Assembly (NCBI GenBank): GCA_902783835.1
Contig: CACZSN010000007.1
Span: forward strand, 1-64,000
DNA from: an uncultured bacterium
Lineage (GTDB): Bacteria > Cyanobacteriota > Vampirovibrionia > Gastranaerophilales > Gastranaerophilaceae
Reading direction: 5' to 3'
DNA: 64,000 bases
The position numbers were made by a program, and so were the translations under genes. The notes under the pieces are model-generated. The model was given only the letters and a program-made list of their open reading frames with translations, made no database searches and was not told where the DNA came from. This document shows, one piece after another, positions 53,643 through 63,162 of the stretch. Position 1 is the stretch's first letter; each line of letters starts with the position of its first letter.

Positions 53643-55937
53643 TTAGTCAACGTCAATCGGTTCTCTTAAAATCGCCTTGATAGCATCTTTCGCTGTTTCA
53701 TTGAGTTGAGGGTTAATGTATTGAGCATTTGCAATTTGTCTCAAAATATCGATTGTACGCTTGAATACACGAACAACGTCCCCTTCTGATGATTGCGTCA
53801 TGCCCGTCAATTCTTCCCACGACAAGCCTTCGACCCACATTTCGATGAGTGGTGAGTAGTAAGAATTTATATACATTTCCGTGTCGATGTCGTAATCACG
53901 CTGAACAACGGCGATTTTCTTTCTGACGTTTTTGAGTTGGTTCAATGCTTTTCTCGTCGGGTGCGAAAGCGGTTGCGACGGGAAAACATCTCCTCGCAAA
54001 TCTTCCGTAATAACAGCACAAACGACAGCCGATAGTTGTGCAGGAGTAAGGTCATCAAGAATTCCGCTCAAAAGCATTTCCGCGATATAAAGTTCATTTT
54101 CCGCACGAATTGTTGAGCAGAGCATACCTTTTTCCGTCGGAAAATCATTTTCAAGATATCCCAATTTTGTCAAAACTGCACGGTGGTTTTTGAATTTATT
54201 CCAATAAATATCCTTCTCGTTTGCGATATTTTTCGTCAACTGTTCAGCTTTTTTCTCGTAACGTTCGAGAACATCGATGTCCTTCATGTGCTTTTTGTAG
54301 GTTCTGCAAATGTCACAATGATAAGATTTCATCTTTGAGAGCAAAGATTTTGTCTTGTCCAAAAATTCCGTAACCTCGGGAGCATCCTTTTCTCCGCGTT
54401 GTTTTGCTTGTTTTATCAAGGTCTTTGATAATTTTCTATGAACTACATACGTTTCTCTTGTTTTGTTATACTCGAGCAAATCTTTGTTCGTGAGTTTGTA
54501 CGGGCAAACAAATTCGTTCAATTTTTCAATAGTTTTGTCTGTTTTTTCAAGTTGAGTATACAAAGGTTTCAATCGGTCTGATGAAGAATAGTAGCCGAAA
54601 CTCTTTAAAATCAACTCTTTTGCTTCGTCCATAGAGAATTTTTGGAGCAAATTTAAAACCATTGAATATTTTGGAGAAAAACGACTTTCCAAAGGATTTG
54701 CATCAGAAAGTACGAGTTCTGCAACTTCTTCAGGAGATTGGAATTGCGTGCCGATTACAGTGACGTAACCGACCTTGTCCATTCCTCGACGACCTGCACG
54801 GCCTGACATTTGCAAAAATTCATTCGCCGTCAACATTCTATGTCCGTTGTCTGTCCGTTTGCTTATCGCTGAAATTACAGTCGAACGTGCGGTCATGTTG
54901 ATTCCTGCTGCAAGCGTTTCAGTTGCAAAAACAACCTTAATCAATCCTTTTTGGAACAATTTTTCAACCAAAACTTTCCACCCCGGGAGAAGTCCTGCGT
55001 GGTGCGATGCAACCCCGTGATAAATATAATCAAGGTGCTTATTATGCTCAAGATAAGGGTTTTCCTTTAAATATTCATCAACGATTTTTTGAATTTCTTT
55101 CGCTTCTTCCTTTGTAATCAAGTCAAGATAGCAACATTTTTCCATCTGCTCGTCGCATTTTTTTCTCGAAAACGTAAAATAAATCGCCGGGAGCATATCT
55201 TTTTTGTGCAAAACAGAAATGACATCTTTCGCCGTGTTGCGTTGTTTTGCCTTTGCTCTTGAATTTTTATCCCGTCTTTCAGGACGAATTTTACTGTTCA
55301 ATTTTCCGTCAGGAGTCAATAACGGCAACAAATCGAACGGTCTTGAAGAATCATAGTAGAAAAATCTCAACGGTACGGGTCGAAAATCAGTGTAAACACA
55401 CTCTGTGTCAGAATGTACAGTATTAATCCAGTCGCAAAGCTGTTGAGCGTTCGCAACAGTTGCAGAAAGTGCAATAATTTGAATGTCCGTCGGACAGTAA
55501 ATTATGCTTTCTTCCCAGACGGTGCCTCGTTCTTCGTCATTCATATAGTGAACTTCATCAAGCACGGCATACTTGACGTTTTGCAAGTTTTTCGCAAGTT
55601 CGCCAAGGTTTGTGCCGTAAAGCATATTTCTGAAAACTTCTGTTGTCATAACGACAATTTGTGCATCACGATTGATTGATGTATCGCCTGTCAACAAGCC
55701 GACTTTGTCCTCACCGTATTTTCTGCCGAAGTCCGAGAACTTTTGATTAGACAAGGCTTTCAAAGGGGTTGTGTAAATAACTTTTGTGCCGTCCTCTAAC
55801 GCTCTATGAATTGCGTGTTCTGCAATACAGGTTTTTCCTGCACCTGTTGGTGCACAAACGACGACGCTTTTGCCCTCGTCGATGTATTTTACCGCCTCTT
55901 TTTGAAAGTCGTCTAATTCAAAGTCAAATTTATACAC
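53643..55937 (-). CDS. Ski2/Mtr4-like DEAD/DEAH RNA helicase with DSHCT domain
   Basis: 764 residues starting at a GTG that shares its G with the TAG of the upstream gene. Helicase motifs: APTGAGKTCIAEHAIHRA (I), TTPLKALSNQKF (Ia), DEVHYMNDEERG (II), ALSATVANA (III), ATETLAAGINMTARSTV (V) and QMSGRAGRRGMDKVG (VI). The C-terminal ~180 residues fit the DSHCT domain (LTPAQLSAVVCAVITED, WVEGLSWEELTGMT). Ski2-type helicases unwind RNA for decay or processing. In bacteria this family is mainly known from Cyanobacteria and Actinobacteria, which supports the proposed lineage. Confidence 0.9.
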   Translation of the reverse strand: MYKFDFELDDFQKEAVKYIDEGKSVVVCAPTGAGKTCIAEHAIHRALEDGTKVIYTTPLKALSNQKFSDFGRKYGEDKVGLLTGDTSINRDAQIVVMTTEVFRNMLYGTNLGELAKNLQNVKYAVLDEVHYMNDEERGTVWEESIIYCPTDIQIIALSATVANAQQLCDWINTVHSDTECVYTDFRPVPLRFFYYDSSRPFDLLPLLTPDGKLNSKIRPERRDKNSRAKAKQRNTAKDVISVLHKKDMLPAIYFTFSRKKCDEQMEKCCYLDLITKEEAKEIQKIVDEYLKENPYLEHNKHLDYIYHGVASHHAGLLPGWKVLVEKLFQKGLIKVVFATETLAAGINMTARSTVISAISKRTDNGHRMLTANEFLQMSGRAGRRGMDKVGYVTVIGTQFQSPEEVAELVLSDANPLESRFSPKYSMVLNLLQKFSMDEAKELILKSFGYYSSSDRLKPLYTQLEKTDKTIEKLNEFVCPYKLTNKDLLEYNKTRETYVVHRKLSKTLIKQAKQRGEKDAPEVTEFLDKTKSLLSKMKSYHCDICRTYKKHMKDIDVLERYEKKAEQLTKNIANEKDIYWNKFKNHRAVLTKLGYLENDFPTEKGMLCSTIRAENELYIAEMLLSGILDDLTPAQLSAVVCAVITEDLRGDVFPSQPLSHPTRKALNQLKNVRKKIAVVQRDYDIDTEMYINSYYSPLIEMWVEGLSWEELTGMTQSSEGDVVRVFKRTIDILRQIANAQYINPQLNETAKDAIKAILREPIDVD

Positions 55938-56965
55938 TATATTTCTTCTTCCGCCATTATGTCCATCAAGTGGTTCAAGTGCTTCATCGTTTGCTTAAAT
56001 TGTTCGATAGTAAGGCTTTGTGCACCGTCAGATGATGCTCTGTCAGGGTCGTGGTGAACTTCCATCATAACACCGTTTGCACCGACTACCAAACCTGCTT
56101 TAGCAAGCGGTTCAACAAGATATCTTCTGCCTGTGCCGTGGCTCGGGTCAATAATAATCGGCAAGTGAGAATATTTCTTAATTACGGGGATTGCCGCAAC
56201 ATCAAGAGTATTTCTTGTGTATGTGTTGTCAAAGCCCTTAACACCACGTTCGCAAAGGATTACCTTCGGATTGCCTGTTGCCAAAATGTGTTCTGCTGCG
56301 AGCAAAAATTCTCTAATTGTAGCAGCAGGGCCGTTTTTAAGCATAATTGGTTTACCTGTTTGACCTGCCGCCTTCAAAAGTTTGAAGTTTTGCATATTTC
56401 TTGCACCGATTTGAAGAATATCTGCATATTCACAAATCAACGGCAAATCCAATGTATCCATAACTTCTGTTACAACAAGCATGCCCGTTTTTTCAGAAGC
56501 AATCTTTAAATATTTCAAACCTTGTTCTTCATAACCTTGAAAATCGTAAGGTGAAGTTCTCGGCTTAAAAGCACCGCCACGAAGGAAGTTGCAGCCACAT
56601 TCTTTAGCGGCATCGGCAACTCTTAAAAGACCGTCGATGTCTTTTTCAACACAGCAGGGACCGACCATCATTTGCGGTCTGTTTTTGCCGCCCAATTTTA
56701 CACCGTTATGAAATTCAATAACGGTATCTTCGCTTTGACCTTCTCTTGATGCCAATTTATAAGGCTCAGAGATTAATTTAACCTCACGAACTCCTTCGTA
56801 AGAAGCAACTGCTTGAGGTTGAAATAACTTTCTGTCACCGATTGCGGCGATTACAGTCATGATATCGCCACGGTTCAATACTGCTCTGAATTCGTGACTT
56901 TCAAGATAATGTACAACCGCCTGTATTTGTTCTTCAGTAGCCTTAGGCTCCATTACTATAATCAT
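55937..56965 (-). CDS. aroF: 3-deoxy-7-phosphoheptulonate (DAHP) synthase
   Basis: 342 residues, type I-beta DAHP synthase with an N-terminal ferredoxin-like regulatory domain ([20 protein letters not shown]). The TIM barrel carries [62 protein letters not shown] and [11 protein letters not shown]. It catalyses the first step of aromatic amino-acid synthesis from PEP and erythrose 4-phosphate. It lies 33 bases after ffh in a minus-strand operon. Confidence 0.95.
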   Translation of the reverse strand: MIIVMEPKATEEQIQAVVHYLESHEFRAVLNRGDIMTVIAAIGDRKLFQPQAVASYEGVREVKLISEPYKLASREGQSEDTVIEFHNGVKLGGKNRPQMMVGPCCVEKDIDGLLRVADAAKECGCNFLRGGAFKPRTSPYDFQGYEEQGLKYLKIASEKTGMLVVTEVMDTLDLPLICEYADILQIGARNMQNFKLLKAAGQTGKPIMLKNGPAATIREFLLAAEHILATGNPKVILCERGVKGFDNTYTRNTLDVAAIPVIKKYSHLPIIIDPSHGTGRRYLVEPLAKAGLVVGANGVMMEVHHDPDRASSDGAQSLTIEQFKQTMKHLNHLMDIMAEEEI

Positions 56966-56998
56966 AATTCCATGTCCTTATTTTACTTTTGTCAAAAT

Positions 56999-58375
56999 TT
57001 ATTTAAACGGCATTTGCGGAAAATTTGGCATATTGGGCATTTTCGGCATTTTTAATTTGCCCTTTTTAGCCTTTTCTTGCAAGCCTGAAAGTCCCTTCAT
57101 CATCTTTCTCATTTGTTCAAATTGTGAAATGATAAGGTTAACTTCGTGTATCGGCAAGCCTGAACCGGCAGCCAATCTACGTTTTCTTGAAGTGTTGATA
57201 ATTTCAGGATTATCTCTTTCTTCTGGAGTCATCGAATTGATGAAAGTTTCGACTTTCTTAAGTTGCTTTTCGCCCTCTTGTGCAATAGTTTCACGGTTTT
57301 CCTTGTTCAATCCGGGGATTGGAAGCATACCAAGAAGGTTTTCAATCGAGCCGAACATTTTCATTTGTTTTTGAATTTTCAAAAAGTCGTTGAATGTAAA
57401 TTCAGCCTTTTTCATTTTAGCTTCAAATTCTTTGGCTTGTTTTTCGTCAAAAACTTCTTGTGCTTTTTCAACGAGAGAAACAATATCGCCCATTCCCAAG
57501 ATTCTGTCTGCAAGTCTTGAGGGGTGGAACTCTTCGAGGGGTTCAATCTTTTCGCCTTTACCTAAGAATTTAATCGGTTTGCCGGTTTGATGAACAACGC
57601 TCAATGCCGCACCACCACGAGCATCACCGTCAGTTTTTGTTAAAATCGTACCTGTGATTTCCAGTTGAGCATTGAAATCTCTTGCAACATTAACGGCTTC
57701 TTGACCGGTCATAGCATCGATTACGAGCAATTTTTCCTGCGGATTATAAACTTTATCCAAAATCAAAAGTTCAGCCATCATCTCCGTATCGATTTGCAAA
57801 CGACCAGCCGTATCAATCAAAACAGGGTTATAACTTTCGTTTTTGGCTTTGTCGATACCTTCTCTGACGACACGTTGAACGTCTTTGCAATCATCGATTG
57901 TGAAAACGTCAACTCCTATTTGTTGACCTAAAGTTTTCAACTGAGTAATTGCTGCCGGACGATAGACGTCTGCCGCAATCATCAAAGGCTTTCTGCCGTC
58001 TTTTTTAAACTTCATGGCAAGTTTTGCACAAGATGTCGTTTTACCTGAACCTTGCAAACCAAGCATCATAATCAAGGACGGTTGACCGCTCAAATCAATC
58101 GGGTGATCTTCTTTGCCCAAAAGCTCCGTCAATTCGTCGTGAACAATTTTGACGAGTTGTTGGCTCGGGTTAACACCTTGAACAACTTTTTCGCCTTCCG
58201 CACGTTCTCTGACCTTAGAAATAAATGATTTCACGACGGTCAAATTGACATCTGCCTCAAGTAATGCACGACGGACTTCTCTGAGAGCATCTTGCATATT
58301 GTCTTCGGTTAATTTGTCATTTCCCGAAGTTTTTCTGATAATTTCCGTTAAACGTTCCGATAAATTGTCAAACAT
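56999..58375 (-). CDS. ffh: Signal recognition particle protein Ffh
   Basis: 458 residues. N-terminal helical domain, then the SRP GTPase: GLQGSGKTTSCAKLA (G1), DVYRPAAITQLKTL (G2), VLIDTAGRLQIDTEMMAEL (G3), TKTDGDARGGAALSV (G4) and FLGKGEKIEPLEEFHPSRLA. The M domain from ~300 ends in a Met/Lys/Pro-rich tail (KMPKMPNMPNFPQMPFK). It targets nascent membrane proteins to FtsY/SecYEG. It starts 2 bases after clpP. Confidence 0.96.
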   Translation of the reverse strand: MFDNLSERLTEIIRKTSGNDKLTEDNMQDALREVRRALLEADVNLTVVKSFISKVRERAEGEKVVQGVNPSQQLVKIVHDELTELLGKEDHPIDLSGQPSLIMMLGLQGSGKTTSCAKLAMKFKKDGRKPLMIAADVYRPAAITQLKTLGQQIGVDVFTIDDCKDVQRVVREGIDKAKNESYNPVLIDTAGRLQIDTEMMAELLILDKVYNPQEKLLVIDAMTGQEAVNVARDFNAQLEITGTILTKTDGDARGGAALSVVHQTGKPIKFLGKGEKIEPLEEFHPSRLADRILGMGDIVSLVEKAQEVFDEKQAKEFEAKMKKAEFTFNDFLKIQKQMKMFGSIENLLGMLPIPGLNKENRETIAQEGEKQLKKVETFINSMTPEERDNPEIINTSRKRRLAAGSGLPIHEVNLIISQFEQMRKMMKGLSGLQEKAKKGKLKMPKMPNMPNFPQMPFK

Positions 58376-58377
58376 AA

Positions 58378-58995
58378 TTAATTTTTCTTTCCGAAGTCAG
58401 CACTTGTAATAACTCTGTCGATTAAGCCGTATTCGCACGCTTGTTGAGCGGACATGTAGTTGTCACGTTCTGTGTCGGCCTTAATCTTTTCGATTGTTTG
58501 TCCTGTGTGTTTTGACAAAAGTTCGTTCAAAGTTGAACGCATGCGAAGAATTTCTTTCGCTTCAATTTCGATATCAGATGCTTGACCTTTTGCACCGCCT
58601 AAAGGTTGGTGAATCATAATTCTTGCACTCGGAAGGGCAAGTCTTTTACCGGGAGTGCCTGCTGAAAGCAAAAATGCACCCATACTTGCCGCTTCACCGA
58701 TACAAATTGTGCTAACGTCTGCTCTGATGTGGTTCATTGTATCAAAGATTGCAAAGCCCGATGTAATAACGCCTCCGGGGGAGTTGATATAGAGCATAAT
58801 ATCCTTTTCAGGATTTTCGCTATCCAAGAGCAAAAGTTGTGCTACGATTGAGTTTGCCAAATCGTCGTCAATTTCTTCGCCCAAGAAAATAATTCTTTCT
58901 CTTAACAATCTTGAAAAAATATCAAACGAACGTTCGCCTCTTGATGAGGATTCAATAACGGTCGGCATGTATGAAAGTATTTTTGAATAATCCAT
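58378..58995 (-). CDS. clpP: ATP-dependent Clp protease proteolytic subunit
   Basis: 205 residues with the complete catalytic triad: Ser104 ([11 protein letters not shown]), His129 ([10 protein letters not shown]) and Asp178 ([10 protein letters not shown]). It forms the tetradecameric protease chamber with ClpX/ClpA partners, which are not in this window. First gene of the clpP-ffh-aroF-helicase operon, divergent from the gene at 59090. AAAGGGAAAT precedes the ATG. Confidence 0.96.
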   Translation of the reverse strand: MDYSKILSYMPTVIESSSRGERSFDIFSRLLRERIIFLGEEIDDDLANSIVAQLLLLDSENPEKDIMLYINSPGGVITSGFAIFDTMNHIRADVSTICIGEAASMGAFLLSAGTPGKRLALPSARIMIHQPLGGAKGQASDIEIEAKEILRMRSTLNELLSKHTGQTIEKIKADTERDNYMSAQQACEYGLIDRVITSADFGKKN

Positions 58996-59089
58996 TTTAT
59001 TTCCCTTTGAAAATATTTACTTTATAATTATATTAAAATCGTACCACAAGCATAATTTTTATACCAATTTTTAACGATAATGAGGTTTC

Positions 59090-59614
59090 ATGATAGATTT
59101 CGACAAACCGGTTTGGAACGACAGAGAATCATTATTTATCAACAGACCCGAAGTTTCGGGGATTTACGAAGGTCAAAGCACAACCTATCAGTACGCTTTA
59201 CCAAGTTCTGATTATCCGATTTTGAAAATGCCTTATAACATTTATGACAAAGAAGGAGATGTCCTTGAGCATGGAATGTATATGCTCATGCTTGATGCAA
59301 ACAGAAAATATTTGATGTTTGTTCAAAGCGGTATGGTTAAGGCTCGTGTGCCTGTTTTAAAATATTCTGAAAAAATGGTGGACGAAGAAGCCCGTCAAGA
59401 ACGTGAAGATATTTATGAAAATTATAAAAAATATATGCAACGTGGCCGCCAACGCAAGGCAAAGACTTATTTAAAAGAACTTGAAATTTACGATAAACGC
59501 TTGCAGGCACAGATGAAAGCGTCAATTACGGAAGATGAAATTTCAGGATTTTACGTCGTTCAATACGAAACTTTTACCCAAAAAGCCACTGCAGTAATTC
59601 CGATTTATAAATAG
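59090..59614 (+). CDS. Hypothetical protein
   Basis: A 174-residue soluble protein, not recognised. The N-terminal half is predicted beta-rich (SGIYEGQSTTYQYALPSSDY, YMLMLDANRKYLMFVQSG). A highly charged helical segment follows (~95-140, EARQEREDIYENYKKYMQRG), then a short beta segment (GFYVVQYETFTQKATAVIPIY). It precedes the FlhA_C-like gene in the same direction with a ~100-base gap, so a functional link is possible but unproven. Confidence 0.65.
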   Translation: MIDFDKPVWNDRESLFINRPEVSGIYEGQSTTYQYALPSSDYPILKMPYNIYDKEGDVLEHGMYMLMLDANRKYLMFVQSGMVKARVPVLKYSEKMVDEEARQEREDIYENYKKYMQRGRQRKAKTYLKELEIYDKRLQAQMKASITEDEISGFYVVQYETFTQKATAVIPIYK

Positions 59615-59711
59615 TCTTTTGTTATTAAAATTTGCAATAATCTTCACAATTGAGAAAAAATGATATATTATTAATTCATAAGTTTTGCAAAATGTTTGCG
59701 AAAGGAAAAAT

Positions 59712-61172
59712 ATGAAATCTTCTAAAACTCAATATTCTATAAAATCATGTCCTACAGACGACTCGGAACAATTGGAATTACTTTTGAATTCCATGGCTGA
59801 AGACGGATGGGATTTATACACAATGCACGAAGTCGAAAGCGAAGATGAAGGCTATGAATACAGTTGCATTTTTGTAAAAGAAGTCTCTCCCGAGGATTTG
59901 TTTAAAGAAGATTTTTCAAACTATTTCGGGTTCAAGACAAAAATGGAAAGAATTATGTCTCCCAAGCAAGAACCCCTTGATTTATGCCTTGACATACAAA
60001 AGAAAATTAAGGAAAAAAGAGAAAAAATTTCCAAAATCAAATCACTCCTTGATTCAACATCCGAAGACAGCAGAAATCAGCTCAACGACGAAATTTCCGT
60101 CAATATTGACGAATTGGAAAAATTAAAAAAGAATTTATATAATTGTCTTATGCCCGATATTATGTATAACAAATTGGGTGAAAATAAGCTCACAATTGCA
60201 CTTTCTGAAGAATTAACAGAACTTGTAAATCCCGATACGGAAGTTAACCTTTTGTCAAAAATTGTTCAAGTCAGACAAAATTTAACTGATGAATTAGGTT
60301 ATGTTATCCCCGAAGTCAGACCTGTAAACGGCGATTGCCTTCAAGCAAACGAATTTGTCATCAATGTTCGCGGTACACAAGCCGTTAAGTCTTGCTGCTA
60401 TATCGGTTATTCAATGTTTTTCAAAGATGAATTGAATCTAACAAAACTTCCGAAAAACACAATAAAAGATGTTGACCCTATCACGGGAAGAAAAATCGTT
60501 TGGATTGAACAAGATAAGACAGAAGATTTTTGGGAAAAAGGATTAGATGCAAACGATTACATCGCAAGGTTATTGGACTATGTTGCCGTAAAATATGTCG
60601 ACGATATTTTAGATTATTCCGATATGAATAAATATATCGAAATTGTTGCACTTAAAAACCTCTTCTTGCTTGAAAATATCATTCCCGACTTCGTTTCTAT
60701 CGGTGAATTGAAATATTTGTTCACAAGCTTAATTAAAGAACGTGTTTCGGTAAAAGATGTCGTTTATGTATTTGAAAAAATTAATGACCTCGCTGCTGAT
60801 CCAGCTAAAGAAGACTTGCTTTGCAGTTTAAGAAGATATTTGGCAAGAAATATTTCGGCATCTCTCGTTTCAGACGACGGAGACATAAAACTTATTGAGT
60901 TGTCGGAAAAAGCTTTGAAATCACTTGCCGGTGAAAAAGACGAAAACAGCGTTTTGAAAATCGAAAGTTCAAAAATTGAAAAACTTTTGAAAAAAATTAA
61001 TACAATTTTAGAAGAAAAAAATCTTAAAATGAAAGATGTAGCAATCGTATTGCCGTCAAACATAAGACAGATAGGATTTTTGGTTCTTTCTAAATTCAAT
61101 CCTGAGATTAGAGTCGTTGCAAGAGAAGAAATTACAACTGACTTCCCCTCTGTGATTGTTGCAGAAATTTAA
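59712..61172 (+). CDS. Soluble protein with DUF4177-like N-terminus and FlhA/SctV cytoplasmic domain
   Basis: 486 residues from the ATG at 59712 (GAAAGGAAAA before it). Residues ~5-60 resemble DUF4177 (LELLLNSMAEDGWDLYTMHE). About 95-150 are coiled coil. About 165-486 follow the FlhA/SctV C-terminal domain: VQVRQNLTDELGYVIPEVRP, NEFVINVRGTQAVKS, LDANDYIARLLDYVAVKYVD, IGELKYLFTSLIKERVSVKD, DLLCSLRRYLARNIS and IVLPSNIRQIGFLVLSKFNP. In flagella and type III secretion this domain forms a cytoplasmic nonamer ring that docks export chaperones, but there it follows an eight-helix membrane part, entirely missing here. No other secretion gene is in the window. Confidence 0.75.
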   Translation: MKSSKTQYSIKSCPTDDSEQLELLLNSMAEDGWDLYTMHEVESEDEGYEYSCIFVKEVSPEDLFKEDFSNYFGFKTKMERIMSPKQEPLDLCLDIQKKIKEKREKISKIKSLLDSTSEDSRNQLNDEISVNIDELEKLKKNLYNCLMPDIMYNKLGENKLTIALSEELTELVNPDTEVNLLSKIVQVRQNLTDELGYVIPEVRPVNGDCLQANEFVINVRGTQAVKSCCYIGYSMFFKDELNLTKLPKNTIKDVDPITGRKIVWIEQDKTEDFWEKGLDANDYIARLLDYVAVKYVDDILDYSDMNKYIEIVALKNLFLLENIIPDFVSIGELKYLFTSLIKERVSVKDVVYVFEKINDLAADPAKEDLLCSLRRYLARNISASLVSDDGDIKLIELSEKALKSLAGEKDENSVLKIESSKIEKLLKKINTILEEKNLKMKDVAIVLPSNIRQIGFLVLSKFNPEIRVVAREEITTDFPSVIVAEI

Positions 61173-61291
61173 TATGTGGAATTTTCACGATTTTTTGTAA
61201 TACATTAAATTTTGTTATAACTATTTCACAAATTAAAAAGTTATGCTAAAATTAAAAACGTAATTGAATGAAACAAATGGGATAAAAATAT

Positions 61292-61855
61292 ATGACTGAT
61301 GAAAATAAACCTCAACAAGGCTCGATTATGGTACCGCTCGACGATTTGGATACAGTGAGCGAAAAAGATTCTGATACGGTAGATGAACTCGCGATGGAGT
61401 TAGCGGCAATCCACCAATCAGCAAAAAAAGTAGCAATTATCGGTAGCCGTAACCTTCCGATTACGCACCAACAACTCATTGAGGTTTTGGCTTTTGCATT
61501 GGTTAAACAAGGAAATACAATTATTACATCCGGTGGTTCAAGCGGTACAAACGCTGCTGCTATCCGCGGTGCGATGTCTGCTGACCCTCAAAAATTGAGA
61601 GTTATTCTCCCTCAAACTATCGGTCAACAACCGTCTGATGTTCAAGATCAATTAATCGGTGTTCATAATATTATCGAACACCCTGACAGAGCTATGATGA
61701 CTCTTGCTGATGCAAGCCGCATTTGTAACAGAGAAATCATTGATGAATGTCAACAATTGATTTGCTTCCTTTCTCACACTTCAACAACGTTGCACAATGC
61801 AACTCAATATGCTGAAGATATGCACAAAGTTGTTACATCATTCTATCTTGATTAA
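61292..61855 (+). CDS. Orphan DprA/Smf-like Rossmann-fold protein
   Basis: 187 residues: a disordered ~45-residue N-terminus, then a DprA/LOG-like nucleotide-binding fold with KVAIIGSRNLPITHQQLIEV, ITSGGSSGTNAAAIRGAMSA (the glycine-rich loop) and LRVILPQTI. It is too short to be a full DprA; the SAM and winged-helix parts are absent. Small proteins of this type are annotated as DNA-recombination-mediator-like in Cyanobacteria. The function is not known. Confidence 0.7.
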   Translation: MTDENKPQQGSIMVPLDDLDTVSEKDSDTVDELAMELAAIHQSAKKVAIIGSRNLPITHQQLIEVLAFALVKQGNTIITSGGSSGTNAAAIRGAMSADPQKLRVILPQTIGQQPSDVQDQLIGVHNIIEHPDRAMMTLADASRICNREIIDECQQLICFLSHTSTTLHNATQYAEDMHKVVTSFYLD

Positions 61856-61866
61856 TTTGGTTTAAT

Positions 61867-63162
61867 TTATTGAAGCACCTGATTTTCGGGTGCTTTTTCA
61901 GTTGCAAAAATATACTTAGCAACAGCTTCTCCCATGGAAAAACAATTCATCTGGGTGCGAACTGCCGCTTGTGCCTTAAATTCCGCACTCAAGCATCGTC
62001 CGACTACAAACAAATTGTCGTAATCCGCAGAAATCAAACTTTCTACGGGTAAATACCAAACATGCTTTGTAAAGCTTAACTCACTGCAATCCTTCTTATC
62101 AGAATGAACATCAATCGGATAATCAGATGCAAGAGCAACGTTTTCGGGCTTTTCACCGCTTATAATATCATTAACGGAAAATATTCGTTTCCCCTTAACT
62201 CGTCTGCTTTCTCGAACTCCGAGCATGTCGGAAATGTTAGAAACATAAGCATTTTCAAAGCCTTTGAGATATTTTTTACAAAAATTCGCTATTCTGTTAA
62301 TACGTTTCCTTCCTTCAATCAGCAATTCAGAAACGGCATAAATCGGCTCAACAAGAGAACTTTCACCCTCCGAAGGTAAAAGCCTCGGACAATTAAATGC
62401 CACACATCCATCCGCATAAGGCACGGTAAATACTTGAAAATAGGCAGTATCAGAGGGTTTTAGAACACCGTCGGAAACAGCTTGTGCAAATAAAGGCGAA
62501 AGTGCCCAATTTGCATTTTTGTCCCAAGTACACGCAGTTGAAAAATGCAATTGACCTTCAACTTCACACGCGGTCGTGACATTTCTGTTCTTGTCAAAAT
62601 CTAAAATCCAATCAGCAAATTTTTTTCTGTCTACATTTGCCATTAAAAATCTCAATGAAATTGATTGCTTTTCTTCATTATCTTTTAAAAATTCTAAATT
62701 TAATTTTTCAAAAATTTTTCCGTCCCCGGTTCCGTCTACAAGATAACTCGTTTCGATATGTATCGATAACATATTCGAGTTTACATTCACGAAAAATTTA
62801 TCATTTTTTCGTTGAACATGAGAAATTTCTGAATTAAAAAGAACTTTGCAACCGACCGATGAGAGCATTTCGTCAAAAACCGATTTCATAAGTTCAGGAT
62901 TAAACCAGCCAGAATTGCCGTCTTCATAGGTTATACAGGCATTTTGAGATTTAGCTGCAGATATTAACTCGTTATAAAATTCAACGTTTATGCCGAGAGA
63001 ATTCAATTTCATAACAGGAATTACGAGTCCGGAGGTTATCAAGCCGCCAAGATGAATATTTTTCTCAATCAGCAAAGTTTTCAAGCCGCATTTAGCAGCG
63101 TTCCAAGCACAGGAAATTCCGCCCGCACCACCTCCGACAACAACTACGTCAAATTTTTCCAT
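61867..63162 (-). CDS. FAD-dependent oxidoreductase (FAD_oxidored family)
   Basis: 431 residues from the ATG at 63162, preceded by AAAGGAAAT; an in-frame extension to 63192 is possible. N-terminal FAD motif VVVGGGAGGISCAWNAAKCG, then IEKNIHLGGLITSGLVIPVM, YLVDGTGDGKIFE, SRRVKGKRIFSVNDII and the closing LFVVGRCLSAEFKAQAAVRT, typical of the family that includes thiazole-like and putative sugar/amine oxidoreductases. The substrate is unknown. It overlaps mnmD by 14 bases, so translation is probably coupled. Confidence 0.82.
   Translation of the reverse strand: MEKFDVVVVGGGAGGISCAWNAAKCGLKTLLIEKNIHLGGLITSGLVIPVMKLNSLGINVEFYNELISAAKSQNACITYEDGNSGWFNPELMKSVFDEMLSSVGCKVLFNSEISHVQRKNDKFFVNVNSNMLSIHIETSYLVDGTGDGKIFEKLNLEFLKDNEEKQSISLRFLMANVDRKKFADWILDFDKNRNVTTACEVEGQLHFSTACTWDKNANWALSPLFAQAVSDGVLKPSDTAYFQVFTVPYADGCVAFNCPRLLPSEGESSLVEPIYAVSELLIEGRKRINRIANFCKKYLKGFENAYVSNISDMLGVRESRRVKGKRIFSVNDIISGEKPENVALASDYPIDVHSDKKDCSELSFTKHVWYLPVESLISADYDNLFVVGRCLSAEFKAQAAVRTQMNCFSMGEAVAKYIFATEKAPENQVLQ
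61873..61898 (+). terminator. Intrinsic terminator
   Basis: AAGCACC (61873-61879) and GGTGCTT (61889-61895) with a T-tract. It ends the DprA-like gene and overlaps the last codons of the convergent FAD gene. Confidence 0.8.
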
